A stretch of 64,000 bases of DNA from Ramlibacter pinisoli (GTDB lineage: Bacteria > Pseudomonadota > Gammaproteobacteria > Burkholderiales > Burkholderiaceae_C): the NCBI RefSeq assembly GCF_009758015.1, contig NZ_WSEL01000009.1:248001-312000 (forward strand). The letters are read 5' to 3'. Position numbers and translations under genes: made by a program. The notes under the pieces are model-generated. The model saw only the letters and a list, made by a program, of their open reading frames with translations, was not told the DNA's origin and searched no databases. Shown one piece after another: positions 46,112 through 54,519 of the stretch; position 1 is the first letter of the stretch; each line of letters begins with the position of its first letter.

Positions 46112-46146
46112 TTACATTATACGTAAAAGATTACGGTAAACGTAAT
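46112..46146. promoter_or_regulatory. IclR operator region and iclR promoter
   Basis: Two inverted repeats lie side by side in an unusually AT-rich patch: TTAC-N7-GTAA (46112-46126) and ATTACG-GTAAA-CGTAAT (46130-46146). On the minus strand the first contains a perfect -10 hexamer TATAAT (complement of 46116-46121) directed at the iclR gene. The TctC Shine-Dalgarno AAGGAGA follows at 46153. The layout suggests that IclR binding covers its own promoter and controls the divergent operon. Confidence 0.75.
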
Positions 46147-46163
46147 TCCATGAAGGAGACTCC

Positions 46164-47150
46164 ATGAAGCCGTTGTTCGCCCGCTGCGCCGGGTGGCTGC
46201 TCCTGTCCCTGGCCGCCGCCACGCTGCCCGCGGCCGCACAGGACAGCCGGGCCTATCCGAGCCAGCCGATCAAGCTCGTGGTGCCATTCCCGGCCGGCTC
46301 GCTGGTGGATGTGCTGGGGCGCTCGCTCGGCGAGGCGCTCACCGCGTCGCTCAAGCAGCCGGTGGTCGTGGACAACAAGCCCGGTGCCAGCACGCTGCTG
46401 GGCGCCAAGATCGTCGCGGCCGCCCCGCCCGATGGCTACACGCTGTTCGTGCCCACCGTCACCACCATGAGCATGGCGCCGCAGCTGGTGTCCAGGCCCG
46501 GCATCGATCCCCTGAAGGAGCTGACGCCCATCGCGCGGCTGGGCGCAACCAACTTCTTCCTCAGCGTGCACCCGTCGTTCCCGGCGCGGACCATGAAGGA
46601 ATGGATCGCCGAGGTGAGGAAGAACCCGGGCAAGTACAGCTACGCCTCGTCGGGCAACGGCTCGCCGCACCACATCTTCATGGAGCTGCTGAAGAAGGAG
46701 CTGGCCCTCGACATCGTGCACGTGCCCTACAAGGGCAGCAGCAGCTCCATGCCCGACCTGCTCTCCGGCAAGGTGGACATGGCATTCCTCGACGGCACGC
46801 TGGCCATCCCGAACATCAAGGCGGCCAAGCTGTTCGCGCTCGGCACCTCCATGGCCAAGCGCAGCGTGCTGATGCCCTCGGCCCCGCCGATCGCCGAGAC
46901 CGTGCCGGGGTTCGACTGGAGCGGCTGGATCGGCGTCGCCGGTCCCGCGCAGATGCCGCCCGCCGTCGTCAACGTGCTGGCCGGCGAGATCCGCCGCCTG
47001 CAGGGCACGCCGGAATTCGCGGAGCTGCTGAACAAGGCGGCAATGGAACCCACCGAACCGATCGCGCCCGCACAGATGGCCGAGTTCGTGCGCAAGGAGC
47101 ACGAGCGCTGGGGCCCCGCGATCAAGGTCTCCGGCGCCACGCAGGACTGA
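46164..47150 (+). CDS. TctC/Bug-family periplasmic solute receptor
   Basis: A 328-residue receptor with signal MKPLFARCAGWLLLSLAAAT and cleavage after AAA. Family blocks KLVVPFPAGSLVDVLGRSL, DNKPGASTLLGAKI and PDGYTLFV. ATG 46164 follows AAGGAGAC. It opens an operon that ends with another TctC; the enclosed enzymes are oxidative. The ligand is likely the substrate of the luciferase-like monooxygenase system or its degradation product. Confidence 0.92.
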   Translation: MKPLFARCAGWLLLSLAAATLPAAAQDSRAYPSQPIKLVVPFPAGSLVDVLGRSLGEALTASLKQPVVVDNKPGASTLLGAKIVAAAPPDGYTLFVPTVTTMSMAPQLVSRPGIDPLKELTPIARLGATNFFLSVHPSFPARTMKEWIAEVRKNPGKYSYASSGNGSPHHIFMELLKKELALDIVHVPYKGSSSSMPDLLSGKVDMAFLDGTLAIPNIKAAKLFALGTSMAKRSVLMPSAPPIAETVPGFDWSGWIGVAGPAQMPPAVVNVLAGEIRRLQGTPEFAELLNKAAMEPTEPIAPAQMAEFVRKEHERWGPAIKVSGATQD

Positions 47151-47178
47151 CCCGGACCCCTTTCCTTCCAGGAGCACC

Positions 47179-47730
47179 ATGCACCCGACCCACCAGATCC
47201 GCCGCATCGTCACCGGCCACGACGACAGCGGCAAGGCCATCGTCGAAATGGACGGCATCTGCCCGCACGTGAAAGTGCGCCCCGGCGCAGGCTTCGTCAG
47301 CAGCCTGCTGTGGGTGACCGACGAGACGCCTGCCCGCGCCGATGTCCACGGCGACCGCGCCGAGCGCACCATCGGCGTGCCGCCGCCGCCCAACGGCTCC
47401 ATCCTGCGCGTGGTCGACTTCCCGCCGGTCGACGAGAACACGGAGAAGATCGACCAGGCCGAGCTGGTGAAGTCCATGGGCGCCCAGCACCACGCCCACG
47501 GCGGCGGGCCCGCGCGCCATCCGTACATGCACCGCACCAAGAGCGTCGACTACGCCATCGTGCTGCAGGGCGAGATCGACATGCTGCTGGACGACTCCGA
47601 AGTGCACATGAAGGCAGGCGACTTCCTCATCCAGCAGGGGACCAACCACGCCTGGGTGAACCGCTCGAAGGAGGTGTGCCGCATCGCCTTCGTGCTGATC
47701 GACGGCGTCGATCCGCTGGACAAGGCCTGA
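47179..47730 (+). CDS. cupin-domain protein
   Basis: A 183-residue protein with one C-terminal cupin barrel (~110-180): HPYMHRTKSVDYAIVLQGEIDMLLD and GDFLIQQGTNHAWVN correspond to the two conserved cupin motifs, and His/Glu/His metal ligands can be placed in them only in part (the first motif has YMHRTKSVDY). The N-terminal ~100 residues are a family-specific extension with DGICPHVKVRPG. Possible roles are an isomerase, dioxygenase or ligand-binding protein. AGGAG lies upstream of the ATG. It is between the receptor and the flavin reductase. Confidence 0.82.
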   Translation: MHPTHQIRRIVTGHDDSGKAIVEMDGICPHVKVRPGAGFVSSLLWVTDETPARADVHGDRAERTIGVPPPPNGSILRVVDFPPVDENTEKIDQAELVKSMGAQHHAHGGGPARHPYMHRTKSVDYAIVLQGEIDMLLDDSEVHMKAGDFLIQQGTNHAWVNRSKEVCRIAFVLIDGVDPLDKA

Positions 47731-47734
47731 TCCC

Positions 47735-48238
47735 ATGCGCAGCGCGCTCGACCCGCTGGACCTGCGGCGTGCGTTCGGCCGGTTCGCCACCGGCGTGACG
47801 GTGGTCACCTTCCGCCTGGACGACGGGCGCCGGGTGGGCATCACGGCCAACTCGTTCGCCAGCGTGTCGCTGGATCCGCCGCTCGTCAGCTGGAACTACC
47901 GGCGCGCATCGCCGCACCTGCAGGCCGTGCTGGCGTGCCGGCACTTCGTCGTGCACGTGCTCTCGGCCGAGCAGATCGAGCTGTCGCGGCGCATGGCGCA
48001 GCCGGCGGCCGACAAGTTCGCCGGGCTGGTGCTGCAGGAGGGCGTGGGCGGCACGCCGCGCATCCCCGGCAGCCTGGCCACCTTCGAATGCGAAGCGTGG
48101 AAGACCATCGACGCCGGCGACCATGTCATCTTCCTCGGCCACGTGCTGCACTACGAGCACACCGAGGGCGAGCCGCTGGTCTTCGTCAACGGCCGCTATG
48201 CGCCTGGCGCGCAGGCCATGGCCGGAGGCGCCGCATGA
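47735..48238 (+). CDS. flavin reductase-like protein
   Basis: A 167-residue protein of the flavin-reductase/FMN-binding split-barrel family: DLRRAFGRFATGVTVVTF at the N-terminus, GITANSFASVSLDPPLVSWN near residue 47, then HFVVHVLSAEQ. Such proteins supply reduced FMN to a separate monooxygenase. Here a luciferase-like monooxygenase is encoded 340 bases downstream in the same operon, which makes a two-component system very likely. The stop overlaps the next start (ATGA). Confidence 0.9.
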   Translation: MRSALDPLDLRRAFGRFATGVTVVTFRLDDGRRVGITANSFASVSLDPPLVSWNYRRASPHLQAVLACRHFVVHVLSAEQIELSRRMAQPAADKFAGLVLQEGVGGTPRIPGSLATFECEAWKTIDAGDHVIFLGHVLHYEHTEGEPLVFVNGRYAPGAQAMAGGAA

Positions 48239-48585
48239 TCCTTGCCATCCAGGCCGACCACACGGTGGTGCTGCTGCAGCCGGACGACTTGCGCCGGTTC
48301 CACGTCGAGGTCGACGCCGCGCTCGACCTGCCAGCCGCGCGCCAGGCCTTCGCGTCGTTCGGCGACATCGAATCCACCGAGACCGCCTGGGTCGGCCGCC
48401 GCGAGTTGCTGGCACTGGGCCGCGCGGTCGCCGGCGATCCCTGGCTGGCGCAAGCCGAGACCATGCTGGAGGGCGCCGCCCGGCACGGCTGGACGCGCGG
48501 CCAGGAGCCCAGCATCAGGAGCCACGTCGTGTGGCGGCGCCAGGAAGGCGCAACTCTCTCTCATCCCACAGGAGCATCCACTTGA
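48235..48585 (+). CDS. hypothetical protein between reductase and monooxygenase
   Basis: A 116-residue soluble protein beginning MILAIQADHTVVLLQPDDLRRF. The N-terminal two-thirds look alpha/beta (FHVEVDAALDLPAARQAF), and the end is polar. No family recognised. It is overlapped at both ends (ATGA with the flavin reductase, TTGA with the monooxygenase), so it is obligatorily co-translated with the two components and may be an accessory or chaperone subunit. Confidence 0.65.
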   Translation: MILAIQADHTVVLLQPDDLRRFHVEVDAALDLPAARQAFASFGDIESTETAWVGRRELLALGRAVAGDPWLAQAETMLEGAARHGWTRGQEPSIRSHVVWRRQEGATLSHPTGAST

Positions 48586-49610
48586 AATTCGGAGTCTTCG
48601 ACCACGTCGATCGGGGTCAGGTATCGCTGGCCGAACACTACGAGAACCGCCTGAAGCTGGCCGAGGCGTATGACCGGGAGGGCTTCCACGCGTACCACAT
48701 CGCCGAGCACCACTCGACCCCGCTGGGCATCGCCTCGTCGCCCAGCGTGTTCCTGTCGGCCGTCGCGCAGCGCACCCGGCGCCTGCGCCTGGGCACCTGC
48801 GTGTTCACGCTGCCGCTGGTCAATCCGCTGCGGCTGCTGGAAGAAGTCTGCATGCTCGACCAGATGAGCGGCGGCCGCCTGGAAATGGGCGTCGGCCGCG
48901 GCAGCTCGCCCTACGAACTGGCGTACTTCGGCGTGACACCCGAGGCGTCGGGCGTTCTGTACAAGGAGGGCTACGAGGTGCTGATGCAGGGGCTGAAATC
49001 CCGCTCCATCACCTTCGAGGGCCAGCACTATCGGTTCAAGGACGTGCCCGTCGAACTGGAATGCATCCAGAAGCCCACGCCGCCGGTCTGGTACGGCCTC
49101 TCGGCGCCCGCGGCCGTGCCGTGGACGGCCGAGAACGGCATCAACATCATGTGCAACGGGCCGGCGGACAAGATCCGCCCGCTCACCGATCGTTATCGCG
49201 AGGTGTGGGCCGGCAGCCCGCGCTCGTCCCGGCAGCCGCTGCCCCTGCTGGGGATGGTGCGCCACATCGTGGTGGCCGACACGCGGCAGGAGGCGCTCGC
49301 CGCCGGCAAGCGCGGTTTCGATCGCTGGTACGCCAGCCTGCAGCACCTGTGGCGGCTGCACGGCAACCCGATGACGCACTATCCCATTCCGGAGGATTTC
49401 AACGCCGGGGTCGACCTGGGCGTCATCCTCGCCGGAACGCCCGACGAGGTGGCCGAAGGCCTGGCGCGCGAGCTCGAGGCCTCGGGCGCCAACTACCTGC
49501 TGGCACGCCTGGCCTTCGGCGACTTGACCTATGAGGAGTCGCTGCGCTCGGCGCAACTGCTGGCGCGAGAGGTGATGCCGCGTTTCGTGCGCGAATCGGT
49601 GACGGCCTGA
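48582..49610 (+). CDS. luciferase-like (LLM class) flavin-dependent monooxygenase
   Basis: A 342-residue TIM-barrel monooxygenase that uses reduced FMN. The start is TTG 48582, six bases after AGGAG and overlapping the upstream stop. Family features: KFGVFDHVDRGQ at strand 1, YHIAEHHSTPLGIASSPSVF near residue 38, RLRLGTCVFTLPLVNPLRLLEE near 66 and GVGRGSSPYELAYFG near 104. It should hydroxylate, desulfonate or perform a Baeyer-Villiger step on a small organic substrate together with the flavin reductase of this operon. A TctC gene follows 21 bases later. Confidence 0.9.
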   Translation: MKFGVFDHVDRGQVSLAEHYENRLKLAEAYDREGFHAYHIAEHHSTPLGIASSPSVFLSAVAQRTRRLRLGTCVFTLPLVNPLRLLEEVCMLDQMSGGRLEMGVGRGSSPYELAYFGVTPEASGVLYKEGYEVLMQGLKSRSITFEGQHYRFKDVPVELECIQKPTPPVWYGLSAPAAVPWTAENGINIMCNGPADKIRPLTDRYREVWAGSPRSSRQPLPLLGMVRHIVVADTRQEALAAGKRGFDRWYASLQHLWRLHGNPMTHYPIPEDFNAGVDLGVILAGTPDEVAEGLARELEASGANYLLARLAFGDLTYEESLRSAQLLAREVMPRFVRESVTA

Positions 49611-49631
49611 TCCGGCAGCAGGAGACGACGC

Positions 49632-50603
49632 ATGGATTCCACCCGCCGCTGCCTGCTGGTCGCCGGCGCCGCCCTCGGCTCGATGCCTCTGCGCGCACTG
49701 GCGCAGGAATGGCCCGCCAGGGCGGTGAAGATCGTCATTCCCAGCGCACCGGGCAGCAGCCCCGACCGCTTCACGCGCCTGATCGCGGAGCGCCTGAGCA
49801 AGCAATGGAACCAGGCCGTCGTGGTGGAAAACCGCCCCGGTGCCAGCACGCGCATCGGCGCGGGCGAGGTGGCGCGGGCCGCGCCGGACGGCTACACCCT
49901 GCTGTCCACGTTCGGCACCCACACCATGGCCAAGCTGCTCAACCCCGACACGCCCTACGACCCGGTCACCGACTTCGCCGCCATCACGCAGTACGCCGTC
50001 CCCGAGGTGGTGATGCTGGTGCGGTCCGACTCGCCCTATCAGACGCTGAAGGACCTCGCGGCGGGCTACAAGTCGTCGGGCCGGCCGATGCGCTACGGCC
50101 ACTTCGGCAACGGCTCCAGCTTCCACTTCTACGGCCTGGTGGTGGGCCGCATCGCGGGCATCGAGGTGGTGCCCGTTGCCTACAAGGGCGAGGCGCTGCA
50201 CCTGAACGACCTGCTCGGCGGGCACCTGGACGTGAGTTTCAACTCGGTGGGCACGGCCCTGCCCCACATCCGGTCCGGCAAGCTGCGCGCGCTGGCCAAC
50301 GTGGCACCCGGCCGGTCGAAGGTGCTGCCCGATGTGCCGACCTTCGCGGAACTGGGCTACGAAGGGATGGAGCGCGGCGGCTGGTTCGGCTTCCTCGCAC
50401 CGGCCGGCACGCCGGCCGGGCTGGTGGACAAGGTGTCGAAGGACATCATCGCGATCGTCAACGACCCCGCGATGGCCAGGCTCATGCGCGACCAGGGCAT
50501 CGAGCCGGTCGGCTCCACCCCGCGCGAATTCTCCCGCGCCATCCCGGTCGAGGTGCAGCAATGGCAGAGGCTGATGACGGAATTCAAGGTCAAGGGCGAA
50601 TGA
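49632..50603 (+). CDS. TctC/Bug-family periplasmic solute receptor
   Basis: A 323-residue receptor, last gene of the monooxygenase operon. Signal TRRCLLVAGAALGSMPLRALA has a twin-arginine-like start; blocks KIVIPSAPGSSPDRFTRLI, ENRPGASTRIGA and PDGYTLLST follow. CAGGAGACG precedes the ATG. The first ligand-loop is PSAPGSSPDR instead of the usual PFxxGGxxD, a difference from the other six receptors here that may reflect a different ligand. Confidence 0.9.
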   Translation: MDSTRRCLLVAGAALGSMPLRALAQEWPARAVKIVIPSAPGSSPDRFTRLIAERLSKQWNQAVVVENRPGASTRIGAGEVARAAPDGYTLLSTFGTHTMAKLLNPDTPYDPVTDFAAITQYAVPEVVMLVRSDSPYQTLKDLAAGYKSSGRPMRYGHFGNGSSFHFYGLVVGRIAGIEVVPVAYKGEALHLNDLLGGHLDVSFNSVGTALPHIRSGKLRALANVAPGRSKVLPDVPTFAELGYEGMERGGWFGFLAPAGTPAGLVDKVSKDIIAIVNDPAMARLMRDQGIEPVGSTPREFSRAIPVEVQQWQRLMTEFKVKGE

Positions 50604-50675
50604 CGCCGGCGCACCGGCACGGGTAGGACCTTCGTCCAATTTCGAGCCGGGTGGCGCACGCCCGACAGTCGGGCC

Positions 50676-51545
50676 ATGACACGCCTGACCACCCTCCTCG
50701 CGGCGCTGTGCCTGGCGCCCTCCCTTGCCTTCGCCCAGGGGGCCACGCCGCCGCTGGAGGGCCGCCTCAAGAAGGTGCAGTCCACCCGCACGATCGCGGT
50801 GGCCTACCGGCCGGATGCGATGCCGTTCTCCTTCGAGGACGCCGAGAAGAAGCCGGCCGGCTACACGGTGGACCTGTGCCGCGCCGTCGTCACCGCCATC
50901 GAAGAGCAGTTGGGCGCGGGATCGCTGAAGGTGCAATGGGTGCCCGTGACGGCTCAGACGCGTTTCACCGCCATCGCGAGCGGCCAGGCCGACATGGAAT
51001 GCGGCGCGAGCACGGTGACGCTGGGGCGCAAGAAGGAAGTCGGCTTTTCGTCCCTGGTCTTCGTGGACGGCACCGGCCTGCTGGCGCTCAAGTCCACGCC
51101 CGGCCAGTCGCTGGCGGATCTGGCCGGCAAGAAGATCGGCGTGGTGCGCGGCACCAGCAACGAACGCGCGCTGGCCGACGCCATGAAGTCGCTGTTCATC
51201 ACGGCGACGGTGGTGCCGCTGCAGTCGCGGGAGGAAGGCCTGGCGCAGCTGGAATCCGGCGCCATCGACGCCGTGGCCAGCGACCGGGTGCTGCTGCTGG
51301 GACTGGCCTCCGGGTCCAAGGACCCGTCGAAGCTGGTCCTGCTGACCGATGCGTTCTCCTTCGAGCCCTATGCCATCGCGCTGCCGCGAGGCGACTGGGC
51401 GATGCAACAGGCCGTGGACGCGGCGCTCGCCAAGGTTTACGCCAGCCCGGCCCTGCCCGACATCTATGCCCGCTGGTTCGCCGGACTGGGCGAGCCGAGC
51501 CCGATCCTGAAGGTGGTCTACGGGCTGGGACGGCTGCCGCAGTAA
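50676..51545 (+). CDS. amino-acid-type (SBP_bac_3) periplasmic binding protein, orphan
   Basis: A 289-residue exported binding protein with signal MTRLTTLLAALCLAPSLAFA. The mature part has the SBP_bac_3 layout: IAVAYRPDAMPFSFEDAEKKPAGYTVDLCRA in blocks near residue 40-70, then ADMECGAS and KKIGVVRGTSNE near residue 152. These receptors feed polar amino acid ABC importers, but no permease or ATPase gene is next to it. A Cys pair is formed by the DLC and MEC positions. It lies 72 bases after the monooxygenase operon, possibly as a separate unit. Confidence 0.88.
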   Translation: MTRLTTLLAALCLAPSLAFAQGATPPLEGRLKKVQSTRTIAVAYRPDAMPFSFEDAEKKPAGYTVDLCRAVVTAIEEQLGAGSLKVQWVPVTAQTRFTAIASGQADMECGASTVTLGRKKEVGFSSLVFVDGTGLLALKSTPGQSLADLAGKKIGVVRGTSNERALADAMKSLFITATVVPLQSREEGLAQLESGAIDAVASDRVLLLGLASGSKDPSKLVLLTDAFSFEPYAIALPRGDWAMQQAVDAALAKVYASPALPDIYARWFAGLGEPSPILKVVYGLGRLPQ

Positions 51546-51612
51546 GCCAGTGGCGCGGGACGCGCCCTCCTGCAGGTCGCCGCGCGCCTTGTCTGGCGCG
51601 ATGAAGCCATTC

Positions 51613-51637
51613 CGGGCTCGACCCGGCATCATCTCCG
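51613..51637. repeat. partial copy of the dispersed repeat
   Basis: CCGGGCTCGACCCGGCATC followed by ATCTCC matches one arm of the palindromic repeat described at 31104. Only this arm is present. It lies 68 bases after the SBP_bac_3 gene within the 269-base gap that ends at the oxidase gene; nothing else is recognisable there. Confidence 0.6.
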
Positions 51638-51814
51638 GAACGCCACGGCAGCCTTCCGGCCTGCCCCCGCACCCGCCAGCGCGATAGGTTCGACACGGTG
51701 ACTTGACGCAGGACAAGAACCGCACGTCCGAATCCAGCCGATCCATAGTCCGAAGTGGCTACAGCGGGCACCACGAAACAGCCTATGGTGCAGAGGCAGT
51801 CCGACGGAGGCGCT

Positions 51815-53521
51815 ATGAGGGTTGTAGCGTTCAGGGTGGCAGTGTTCGCTGCTGCCAGCGTGCTCTTTCTGACCCGTTGCGGGGGCGGCGGGGGCGGTGG
51901 CAACTCGCCTCCCGCAGCGAGCAATGCCACGGCTCCGGGTTCCAGCACCCTTCCCGCGACCACCAGCACCGCCACCAGCACCGCCACCACGACTGGCACT
52001 GGCACTGGCACGCCACTTGGCACTGGCACGACACCTGGCACCAGTACCACGCCTGGTATCGGCACCACGACCGGCACTGGCACCACGACTGGCACCGGCA
52101 CCGCAAGCGACGGCGCTGGCACGGGAACCGCCACGGGATCCGGCACAGGAACCGCCACCGACGCTGGCTCGGCCGCCGTGATGTCGCAGAGCGCCATCAA
52201 CGGCCAGTGGACCCGGCTGCGGGACCTGCCCATCTCGCCGGTCCACAACGTGTACCTGCCCAACGGCACGATCATGATGGTGGGCCGCTTCCAGAACCAG
52301 GCCCTCTGGGACCCCGTGAACCAGTTCATCGAGGTCCTGTCGAACCCCAACTACGACCTGTTCTGCGCCGGCCACGCCTACCTCCCGGATGGGCGCGTGC
52401 TGCTGGCCGGTGGCCACCGCGCCGATTTCGTCGGCCTGGCCCAGGCCTCGATCTACGACCCCAAGACCAACAGCTGGACCCGGGCGCCCGACATGAATGC
52501 GGGCCGCTGGTACCCCACGGTGACGGGGCTCCCCAACGGCGATGCGCTGGTCACGTCAGGAACGATCGCCGGCGACGGGGACGCGAACCCGCTGCCACAG
52601 GTGTACCAGCACGCCACCAACAGCTGGCGCAACCTCACGACCGCGCAGCTGAGCCAGCCGATGTACCCGATGATGTTCGTCACGCCCGACGGGCGGGTGG
52701 TGGACACCGGCCCGGGCACGACGACCCGCGCGCTGGATGTGAGCGGCACGGGCCGCTGGTCGTTCGTGGCCGACCACATCGACCGATTCCGTGACTACGG
52801 CACGGCGGTCATGTACACGCCCGGCAAGATCCTGGTGGTCGGGGGCGGCGACCCGCCGCTGGCCTCGGCCGAAGTCATCGACCTGGCCGCGCCGGCGCCG
52901 GCGTGGCGCATGGTCGCCCCGATGTCCGTCCCCCGGCGGCACCACACCGGCACCCTGCTGCCCGACGGGACGGTGCTGGTGACCGGTGGAACCTCGGGAC
53001 CGGGGCATAACGACGCCAGCGCGGCGGTGCTGCACGCGGAATTGTGGAATCCCGCCACCGAAACCTGGACCTCCCTGGCCAGCGGCAGCGTGCCCCGGCT
53101 GTACCACTCCGCGGCGTTGCTCCTGGCCGATGGGCGGGTGGCCGTGGTGGGTGGCGAGCGCGGCGCCGCCGACGTCACCACCCAGGTCGAGCTCTTCTCG
53201 CCGCCCTACCTGTTCAAGGGGTCCCGCCCGGCCTTCAGCGGCGCGCCGGCGCAGTTGGGCTACGGCCAGCGGTTCACGGTGCAAAGCGCCCAGGCGGCCG
53301 GCATTGCCAAGGTCACGCTCATCCGGCTGTCGGCGGTCACGCATGCGTTCAACATGGACCAGCGCCTGAACGTGCTGCCGTTCACGGCGCGCACGGGGGC
53401 GCTGGACATCACGGCGCCGGGCAGCGGGAACCTGGCGCCGCCGGGCTTCTACATGCTGTTCCTCGTCAATGCCAACGGCGTGCCGTCGGTCGGCAGCATC
53501 GTTCAGGTGGGTGGCGCCTGA
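51815..53521 (+). CDS. galactose/glyoxal oxidase-like copper radical oxidase lipoprotein
   Basis: A 568-residue exported protein from ATG 51815 (GGAGG five bases upstream). The N-terminal signal ends FLTRC before seven glycines, so it is probably a lipoprotein, although the lipobox is atypical. Residues ~55-118 are a Thr/Gly-repeat linker. The kelch propeller and C-terminal DUF1929 domain keep all galactose-oxidase active-site residues: Cys184 (FCAGH) for the Tyr-Cys cofactor, Tyr233 (RWYPT), Tyr430-His431 (PRLYHSAALL) and His510 (THAFNMDQ). It should oxidise an alcohol or aldehyde with O2 to give H2O2 at the cell surface. Confidence 0.88.
   Translation: MRVVAFRVAVFAAASVLFLTRCGGGGGGGNSPPAASNATAPGSSTLPATTSTATSTATTTGTGTGTPLGTGTTPGTSTTPGIGTTTGTGTTTGTGTASDGAGTGTATGSGTGTATDAGSAAVMSQSAINGQWTRLRDLPISPVHNVYLPNGTIMMVGRFQNQALWDPVNQFIEVLSNPNYDLFCAGHAYLPDGRVLLAGGHRADFVGLAQASIYDPKTNSWTRAPDMNAGRWYPTVTGLPNGDALVTSGTIAGDGDANPLPQVYQHATNSWRNLTTAQLSQPMYPMMFVTPDGRVVDTGPGTTTRALDVSGTGRWSFVADHIDRFRDYGTAVMYTPGKILVVGGGDPPLASAEVIDLAAPAPAWRMVAPMSVPRRHHTGTLLPDGTVLVTGGTSGPGHNDASAAVLHAELWNPATETWTSLASGSVPRLYHSAALLLADGRVAVVGGERGAADVTTQVELFSPPYLFKGSRPAFSGAPAQLGYGQRFTVQSAQAAGIAKVTLIRLSAVTHAFNMDQRLNVLPFTARTGALDITAPGSGNLAPPGFYMLFLVNANGVPSVGSIVQVGGA
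51991..52160 (+). repeat. degenerate minisatellite encoding a Thr-Gly linker
   Basis: A block of imperfect 6- and 12-base units built on GGCACT/GGCACC encodes alternating Thr and Gly (TGTGTGT, TTPGTSTTPG, TTTGTGT) as a flexible linker between the lipid anchor and the oxidase domain. Such arrays change length by slippage. Confidence 0.8.
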
Positions 53522-53651
53522 GCTGCCACGCAGCAGAGCTGGTCCATCCACCGGATGGCTCCTGCGCGGCCAGGCTGGACGGGACGGGCCACCCGATCCA
53601 GGATCCCCGCGCGGGCGGATGATGCCCGGGCCCACACGACAAGGAACCCCC

Positions 53652-54506
53652 ATGTCCTCCGTCCTCCATCGTCCCTCCGGCAAGGCCGAACCTCGTCCGC
53701 TGGCCGACGGGCGCATCTCGATCTACCAGCCCCAGCAGCAGGGCCTGGTCTATCCGGAGCTTCCGTCGTTCGACGACGTCGCCGCGGAGCGCCGCCACCG
53801 GCAGGAGCGGCTGGTCGCTGCCTGCCGCGCCTTCGCCATCGAGGGCTTCGACTACGGCTTTGCCGGCCACCTCACCGTGCGCGACCCCGAGCAGCCGCAG
53901 CTGTACTGGACCAATCCCATGTGCGTCCACTTCGCCCAGGTGAAGCTGTCGAACCTGATCCTCGCCGACCACAAGGGGCAGGTCGTGCAGGGCCGGCACG
54001 CCATCAACCGTGCCGGCTTCGTGCTGCACGCCGCGGTGCACGAGGCGCATCCCGACATCGTGGCCATGTGCCACGCGCACACGGTCTACGGCACGGCGTT
54101 CGCGGCGCTGGGCCGGCCGCTGGATCCGATCTCCCAGGATGCCGCCGCCTTCTTCGAGGACCATGTCGTCATCCGCAGCGAAGCCGGCCAGGTGGCCGTG
54201 GAAGAGCGGGCCGGGGTCGCGGTGGGCGACTGGTTCAGGGGCGTGAAGGCGGCCATCCACCAGAACCACGGCCTGCTGACGGCCAGCCGGCACAGCATCG
54301 AGGCCGCCGCGTTCTGGTTCATCGCGCTGGAGCGCTGCTGCCGCCAGCAGCTGATGGTGGAAGCCACCGGCCACCAACCCATGCTGGTGCCCCCGGATCG
54401 CGCCCGCTACAGCCGGGAGCACGTGGGCTCGGAATACATCGGCTGGCTGCACTTCCAGCCGATCTTCGAGCACCTCGCTGCGACGCAGCCGGACCTGTTC
54501 GACTGA
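53652..54506 (+). CDS. class II aldolase/adducin-family protein
   Basis: A 284-residue protein of the class II aldolase family. Zn ligands are seen as the HxH in MCHAHTVYGTAF (near residue 140) and a third His in IHQNHGLLTAS (near residue 205), and the acid Glu lies in the FFEDH segment. The fold suits fuculose-phosphate-aldolase-type chemistry or a decarboxylase/demethylase derivative. ATG 53652 follows AAGGAAC. It is monocistronic and converges with the macro-like/phosphatase pair. It may act on an aldehyde or ketone connected to the oxidase upstream; that is speculation. Confidence 0.87.
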   Translation: MSSVLHRPSGKAEPRPLADGRISIYQPQQQGLVYPELPSFDDVAAERRHRQERLVAACRAFAIEGFDYGFAGHLTVRDPEQPQLYWTNPMCVHFAQVKLSNLILADHKGQVVQGRHAINRAGFVLHAAVHEAHPDIVAMCHAHTVYGTAFAALGRPLDPISQDAAAFFEDHVVIRSEAGQVAVEERAGVAVGDWFRGVKAAIHQNHGLLTASRHSIEAAAFWFIALERCCRQQLMVEATGHQPMLVPPDRARYSREHVGSEYIGWLHFQPIFEHLAATQPDLFD

Positions 54507-54519
54507 CCGCGCCCGCACG

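Noticed and set aside
48561..51746. Minus-strand open frame of 1061 codons opposite the monooxygenase operon
   Set aside because: It has a low-complexity His/Gln/Ala composition and covers several well-supported plus-strand genes with ribosome-binding sites.
51991..52160. Repeat array as a possible CRISPR
   Set aside because: Units are 6-12 bases, in frame and encode a Thr-Gly linker inside a supported gene; no spacer structure.
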